Source: Bacillota bacterium (GTDB lineage Bacteria > Bacillota > Clostridia > Lachnospirales > Lachnospiraceae). Taken from it: a DNA stretch of 10,408 nucleotides. The notes under the pieces were generated by a model. It was not told the origin of the DNA. It saw only the letters and a program-made list of their open reading frames with translations, and ran no database searches. Numbering within the stretch: position 1 is the first letter of the stretch; each line of letters opens with the position of its first letter. The stretch spans positions 1 to 10,408 of the forward strand of contig JAEZXP010000010.1 of assembly GCA_023419655.1 (NCBI GenBank), in the 5' to 3' direction. Position numbers and translations under genes: made by a program. Shown here piece after piece: positions 6,530 through 10,408 of this stretch.

Positions 6530-7981
6530 ATGATGATGACCAGAGACGAGTACATAGAAAGCCTGAGAAAATTAAGACCGGTTGTTTATATGTTTGGAGA
6601 AAAAGTGGACAATACCGTGGACCATCCGGTAATAAAGCCTTCCATGAATTCGGTGGCAGCAACGTACGAGCTGGCTGAAAAACCGGAATATGAAGATTTA
6701 ATGACAGCCGTTTCGAATATTACCGGCAAAAAGATTAACCGATTTAATCATATTCATCAATCGCAGGAGGATTTGGTCAAAAAAGTAAAAATGCAGAGGT
6801 TACTTGGCCAATATACGGCATCATGCTTCCAAAGATGTGTGGGTATGGATGCGGGGAATGCGGTTTACAGTACGACCTACGAAATGGACAAAGCCTGCGG
6901 TACCCATTATTTTGATAAATTCATTAAATACTGGACCATGGTTCAGGAACAGGATTTAACCGTGGACGGAGCGATGACGGACCCGAAAGGGGACCGCAGC
7001 TTATCGCCCTCTGCCCAGGAGGATGCAGACTTATACCTACGGGTTGTAGAAAGAAGACCGGACGGTATTGTCGTTCGCGGAGCAAAAGCGCACCAGACGG
7101 GCATGATTAATTCCCATGAAGTGCTGGTTATGCCTACCATAGCGATGAAGCCGGAAGATAGGGATTACGCGGTATCCTTTGCCGTTCCGGTTGATACGAA
7201 GGGCATCTTTATGGTATACGGACGCCAGTCCTGTGATACGCGAAAATTAGAAAAGAATGCGGATTTGGATTTGGGGAACAGCCAATACGGCGGACATGAA
7301 GCCCTGGTTATTTTTGATGATGTATTCGTGCCTAATGACAGAATCTTTATGGATGGTGAGACCCAGTTTGCCGGTATGCTGGTAGAACGCTTTGCGTCTT
7401 ATCACAGACAAAGCTACGGCGGATGCAAAGTGGGTGTGGGAGATGTATTAATCGGTGCGGCTGCCCTTGCCGCCGAATATAACGGTGCAGCGAAAGCCTC
7501 CCATATTAAAGACAAGCTGATAGAGATGACCCATCTAAATGAGACGCTTTATGCCTGCGGCATCGCCTGCTCGGCAGAAGGAACAAAAACAGAAGCAGGC
7601 AATTACTTTGTGGATACCTTACTGGCAAATGTATGCAAGCAGAACATAACAAGATTCCCGTATGAAATCACCCGTCTGGCAGAAGATATTGCGGGCGGAC
7701 TTATGGTTACGATGCCGTCATCGGCTGACTTTGAGAATGAATGCCTAAAGCCCTACCTTGAAAAGTATCTTAAGGGAGCAGCCCATGTACCGACCCTGGA
7801 CAGAATGCGTGTACTAAGACTGATTGAGAATATAACGCTGGGAACGGCAGCAGTAGGCTACCGGACAGAATCGCTCCATGGAGCCGGTTCTCCCCAGGCA
7901 CAGCGCATTGTCATAGCCAGACAGGGTAATATTGAAGGAAAGAAAGAGCTGGCAAAAAAGATTTGCGGTATTAAGGAATAA
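6530..7981 (+). CDS. abfD: 4-hydroxybutyryl-CoA dehydratase / vinylacetyl-CoA delta-isomerase
   Basis: Flavin and [4Fe-4S] enzyme, a homotetramer in the family, that dehydrates 4-hydroxybutyryl-CoA to crotonyl-CoA by a radical mechanism and isomerises vinylacetyl-CoA. It is 483 residues against about 490 in C. aminobutyricum. All four cluster ligands fall at the published numbers: C99 and C103 (ASCFQRC), H292 and C299 (YHRQSYGGC). T190, E257, Y296 and K300, reported around the active site, are also kept, as is YRTES (444-448) with the C-terminal glutamate. The FAD region DGAMTDPKGDR (146-156) is present. The protein seems about 7 residues shorter than the model near 400-416. Three ATGs occur in a row (6530, 6533, 6536). 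AGGAGG is 6 bases before the first, and homologues begin with the same MxMT, so the first is used. Confidence 0.97.
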   Translation: MMMTRDEYIESLRKLRPVVYMFGEKVDNTVDHPVIKPSMNSVAATYELAEKPEYEDLMTAVSNITGKKINRFNHIHQSQEDLVKKVKMQRLLGQYTASCFQRCVGMDAGNAVYSTTYEMDKACGTHYFDKFIKYWTMVQEQDLTVDGAMTDPKGDRSLSPSAQEDADLYLRVVERRPDGIVVRGAKAHQTGMINSHEVLVMPTIAMKPEDRDYAVSFAVPVDTKGIFMVYGRQSCDTRKLEKNADLDLGNSQYGGHEALVIFDDVFVPNDRIFMDGETQFAGMLVERFASYHRQSYGGCKVGVGDVLIGAAALAAEYNGAAKASHIKDKLIEMTHLNETLYACGIACSAEGTKTEAGNYFVDTLLANVCKQNITRFPYEITRLAEDIAGGLMVTMPSSADFENECLKPYLEKYLKGAAHVPTLDRMRVLRLIENITLGTAAVGYRTESLHGAGSPQAQRIVIARQGNIEGKKELAKKICGIKE

Positions 7982-7987
7982 TGGCGT

Positions 7988-8275
7988 ATGGATACGATGA
8001 TGAAGGAACTGGAGGAATTATTAAATAAGCAGCCCTTGTGCAGCGGTTCTATCGTAAAAGTCAGGGATATTAAAGATAACAGAGTTATCATTCAGCTTAT
8101 GGGTGCCTGCAGCGGATGCCCGGGAGTACAGATTACTGTGGCGGATAGCCTTGAAGCAGTGATCAAGGAGCGGATACCGTCCGTACAGGAGGTTCTTGTT
8201 GATAATTCCTGTGATGATGCGCTGATATCATTTGCCAGAAGCATCTTAAATCATACCGGGCAGGTGTCGTTGTGA
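7988..8275 (+). CDS. NifU C-terminal-domain-like Fe-S cluster protein
   Basis: A 95-residue protein consisting of one NifU C-terminal-like domain (PF01106 type). It has an amphipathic helix, strands around IVKVRDI and RVIIQLMGAC, the cluster motif CSGC (C41 and C44) followed by PGVQITVADSLEAVIKERIP, and a VQEVLVDN strand. In that family a CxxC pair on each of two subunits binds a [4Fe-4S] cluster for transfer to target proteins. It follows the abfD stop by 6 bases. AAGGA (7973-7977), inside the end of abfD, lies 10 bases before the ATG, so translation is probably coupled. Its place after abfD suggests a role in the dehydratase cluster, which is inference. General Fe-S supply is the alternative. 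It overlaps the next gene by four bases. Confidence 0.88.
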   Translation: MDTMMKELEELLNKQPLCSGSIVKVRDIKDNRVIIQLMGACSGCPGVQITVADSLEAVIKERIPSVQEVLVDNSCDDALISFARSILNHTGQVSL

Positions 8276-8490
8276 AGATATGTGTCCGGTACTGCGGCGG
8301 CTGTAACGCAGGCTACGACCGGAAAAAGTTCGTACAAAGCCTGATGGACGCACTGCCTTCGAATGTAATTTGGGAATATGCCGTTCCGGACGAAGATACG
8401 GATATTATCCTTCAGGTGGCAGGCTGCGGCCGAAAATGCAACCGGATTATACCTCAGGTGATGAGAAGATTATTACAGCCGGAAAGATAG
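8272..8490 (+). CDS. Small Cys-rich protein of unknown function, possible Fe-S or metal binding
   Basis: A 72-residue protein starting at GTG within the GTGA that also ends the previous gene, the usual form of tight coupling. No strong ribosome site is seen; GCAGG at 8260-8264 is 7 bases away. The N-terminus is MKICVRYCGGCNAGYDR, with C4, C8 and C11. A second cluster, GCGRKC, gives C52 and C56. The region between (about 18-48) looks like one helix and a strand (FVQSLMDALP, VIWEY, DIILQV). There is no signal peptide or membrane helix. The CxxxCxxC plus CxxxC spacing suits a metal or Fe-S site. I recall similar RYCGGCN-type N-termini in unnamed clostridial proteins but cannot give a family. A stop follows at 8488, then 45 bases to abfT. 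Confidence 0.8.
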   Translation: MKICVRYCGGCNAGYDRKKFVQSLMDALPSNVIWEYAVPDEDTDIILQVAGCGRKCNRIIPQVMRRLLQPER

Positions 8491-8535
8491 AGGATTTTGA
8501 GGATATAAAAGTCAGATTAACCAAGGAGGTACAAA

Positions 8536-9834
8536 GTGAATCTCAGTCAATATTATAGAGAACGCACGATTGATGCGTCCGGTGCAGTAAAACATATTAA
8601 AAATGGTGACAGAATTGTTCTTGGACATGCTGTCGGGGAGCCTCAGGAATTAGTCAGGGCATTGGTAGCAAGGCAGGAAGAGCTGGAAGACGTAGAGATT
8701 GTACACATGGTCTGTGTTGGTGAGGCAAAATATTGTGCACCGGAAGCAAGGAAGCATTTCAGACACAATGCGATATTTGTCGGAGGGGCTACCAGACAAG
8801 CCATCGCAGACGGAAGAGGAGACTATACACCATGCTTTTTTTATGAAGTTCCCTCCCTGTTCAGAGATTATCTGCCGATTGATGTGGCACTTATCCAGAC
8901 CAGCAGACCGGATAAAAACGGATATGTAAGCCTTGGGGTCTCCGTCGATTATACAAAGGCCGTTGCGGAGAATGCCGCGCTTGTCATTGCACAGGTCAAT
9001 GAAGCGATGCCAAGAACGATGGGTGACAGCTTTATACACATCCGTGAAATAGATTACTTTGTTGAACATACGGAGCCGCTGCTTGAATTGCAGCGTTCAG
9101 AACTAAGCGAGGAGGAACTTACGATAGGAAGATATTGTGCCAGCCTTATTCCGGATGGAGCAACACTGCAATTAGGAATCGGTTCACTGCCCGATGCAGT
9201 GCTTATGTCGCTGGAAGAAAAGAAGGATTTGGGAATACATAGTGAAATGTTCTCGGACGGTGTCATGCATCTGGTGAAAAAAGGAGTTATCAATAATCGT
9301 AAAAAAAGTCTGCATCCCGGAAAAATAGTTGCCTCCTTTATTATGGGTTCAAGGAATCTATATAATTTTGTGGATGAGAATCCATTAATCTATATGGCAA
9401 CCGTTGATTATGTCAATAACCCTTATGTGATAGGCCAGAACGATAATTTAATATCCATCAATTCCTGTGTCCAGGTGGATTTACAAGGGCAGGTATGCTC
9501 TGAAAGCATAGGGCTAAAGCAGATAAGCGGTACGGGAGGCCAGGTTGATTTTATCAGAGGGGCCAGTATTTCTAAGGGAGGGAAAGCAATATTAGCGATT
9601 ACCTCAACGGCCCGTAACGGCAGTGTCAGCAAGATTGTGCCTTTGCTGGATGAGGGGGCTGCAATAACCACCAGCAGAAACGATGTCGATTACATCGTGA
9701 CAGAGTATGGAATTGCCAAGTTAAAGGGAAAATCCTTACGGGACCGCGGCAGGGAGCTTATCCATATCGCCCATCCCAAATTCAGAAATGACTTGATTTC
9801 AGAATGGGAGAAACGATTCAAGACAACATTTTAG
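8536..9834 (+). CDS. abfT: 4-hydroxybutyrate CoA-transferase
   Basis: Transfers CoA from acetyl-CoA or butyryl-CoA to 4-hydroxybutyrate, giving the substrate of AbfD. It is 432 residues, close to C. aminobutyricum AbfT (about 438). Both halves of the acetyl-CoA hydrolase/transferase family are present. The N-terminal half has GHAVGEPQELV (30-40) and RPDKNGYVSLG (124-134). The C-terminal half has the CoA loop GIGSLPDA (214-221), the catalytic glutamate E237 in SEMFSDG, and SGTGGQVDFIRGA near 330. The start is GTG, set by AAGGAGG (8523-8529) 6 bases upstream. It is co-directional and in the same operon as abfD. The substrate is assigned from context plus whole-length resemblance; on sequence alone a butyrate or acetate CoA-transferase of the same family could be argued. 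The name cat2 is also used for such genes. Confidence 0.93.
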   Translation: MNLSQYYRERTIDASGAVKHIKNGDRIVLGHAVGEPQELVRALVARQEELEDVEIVHMVCVGEAKYCAPEARKHFRHNAIFVGGATRQAIADGRGDYTPCFFYEVPSLFRDYLPIDVALIQTSRPDKNGYVSLGVSVDYTKAVAENAALVIAQVNEAMPRTMGDSFIHIREIDYFVEHTEPLLELQRSELSEEELTIGRYCASLIPDGATLQLGIGSLPDAVLMSLEEKKDLGIHSEMFSDGVMHLVKKGVINNRKKSLHPGKIVASFIMGSRNLYNFVDENPLIYMATVDYVNNPYVIGQNDNLISINSCVQVDLQGQVCSESIGLKQISGTGGQVDFIRGASISKGGKAILAITSTARNGSVSKIVPLLDEGAAITTSRNDVDYIVTEYGIAKLKGKSLRDRGRELIHIAHPKFRNDLISEWEKRFKTTF

Positions 9835-9848
9835 AAAGGACAATACTT

Positions 9849-10408
9849 ATGAATAATGTATATGTAGTGGGTGCCTGCAGAACGGCAATCGGGGCATTTC
9901 TTGGAACCTTAAAGGACATCGGCGCAGTACAGCTTGGCAGTATAAGCCTGATGGAGAGCCTTAAAAGAGCCAATGTACCGGCTGAACAGGTGGACCAGGT
10001 AATACTGGGAAATGTATTACAGGCCGGGCAGGGCCAGAATCCGGCAAGACAGGTGGCGGTTCATGCGGGTCTGCCCTATGAGATTCCGGCGATGACGGTA
10101 AACAAAGTATGCGGCTCCGGACTGGTTTCAATCACCCTTGCAGCATTGACAATCAAAGCCGGAGAGGCAGATTGTATTGTGGCAGGAGGCTTTGAAAGTA
10201 TGTCGAATGCACCCTATCTTCTACCGAAGATGAGAACAGGACAGCGGATGGGAAACGGTGCTGTGGTCGACAGCATGATGAATGAAGGATTATGGGATAT
10301 ATTTAATGATTACCATATGGGCATTACAGCGGAAAATATTGCACAGCAATATGAAATCACCCGGCAGGACCAGGATGAATTTGCAATGGAATCCCAGAGC
10401 AAAGCAAT
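9849..10408 (+). CDS. thl: Acetyl-CoA acetyltransferase (thiolase), 3' end off the window
   Basis: Condenses two acetyl-CoA to acetoacetyl-CoA, the first step of the acetyl-CoA route to butyrate. The N-terminal 186 codons are open. ACRTAIGAFLGTL (9-21) is the usual thiolase start, NPARQ is at 64-68, and the nucleophile C88 lies in NKVCGSGL (85-92). AGGFESMSNAPYLLP (about 113-127) is the conserved substrate-loop region. About 205 residues, including the catalytic His and the second Cys of the C-terminal domain, are beyond the window. AAAGGA (9835-9840), just after the abfT stop, lies 8 bases before the ATG. The 14-base gap places it in the same operon. A degradative 3-ketoacyl-CoA thiolase is less likely given the neighbours and the close match to the short-chain biosynthetic type. 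Confidence 0.95.
   Translation, partial: MNNVYVVGACRTAIGAFLGTLKDIGAVQLGSISLMESLKRANVPAEQVDQVILGNVLQAGQGQNPARQVAVHAGLPYEIPAMTVNKVCGSGLVSITLAALTIKAGEADCIVAGGFESMSNAPYLLPKMRTGQRMGNGAVVDSMMNEGLWDIFNDYHMGITAENIAQQYEITRQDQDEFAMESQSKA

Noticed and set aside
8370..8558. A 62-codon frame overlapping the Cys-rich gene and the start of abfT
   Set aside because: It has no ribosome site, overlaps two better supported genes in another frame, and its product shows no conserved pattern.
1..10408. CRISPR arrays, insertion sequences, prophage or defence genes
   Set aside because: No spaced repeats, transposase, integrase, attachment-site repeats or phage-like genes were found. All genes are housekeeping or metabolic, with even base composition.
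1..10408. tRNA or rRNA genes
   Set aside because: No cloverleaf with a GGTTCGAATCC-type arm or rRNA motif was seen on either strand, and the non-coding gaps are too AT-rich.

Overview
The window looks like a chromosomal segment of an anaerobic, spore-former-type Clostridia, most likely Lachnospiraceae or a close relative. The reasons are AT-rich intergenic DNA, strong AGGAGG-type ribosome sites with some GTG starts, DUF4250- and DUF6514-type small proteins, and a 4-hydroxybutyrate-to-butyrate gene cluster close to those of Clostridium kluyveri and C. aminobutyricum. The taxonomic call is inference from gene content.

The left half (1-5100) is housekeeping. A class A penicillin-binding protein runs leftward off the window, with its N-terminal 546 residues present. 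An AT-rich gap of about 400 bp follows. It holds a strong terminator-shaped hairpin and a promoter for a small DUF6514-like protein. Next come a convergent yigZ (IMPACT/UPF0029), a small DUF4250 protein, rarA (AAA+ ATPase, rightward) and a convergent two-helix membrane protein. Both convergent junctions (2346-2406 and 4793-4844) carry a hairpin that overlaps the end of a coding region and is T-rich on both sides, so each probably ends transcription in both directions.

The right half (5188-10408) is one rightward operon, starting from a TTGACA/extended -10 promoter with a long AT-rich leader. Its order is 4hbD (4-hydroxybutyrate dehydrogenase), abfD (4-hydroxybutyryl-CoA dehydratase), a NifU C-terminal-like Fe-S protein, a 72-residue Cys-rich protein, abfT (4-hydroxybutyrate CoA-transferase) and a thiolase cut by the window edge. 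Together the first enzymes take succinate semialdehyde to 4-hydroxybutyrate, to its CoA ester, and to crotonyl-CoA. The thiolase begins the parallel route from two acetyl-CoA to the same intermediate. Enzymes finishing butyrate synthesis (hbd, crt, bcd, etfBA) would be expected downstream but are not visible.

The most interesting point is the pair of small cysteine-bearing genes between abfD and abfT. AbfD carries an unusual [4Fe-4S] cluster with a histidine ligand (C99, C103, H292 and C299 are all present). A NifU-like scaffold overlapped by an unrecognised Cys-rich protein suggests a dedicated cluster maturation or repair module. That is a hypothesis, not shown by the sequence.
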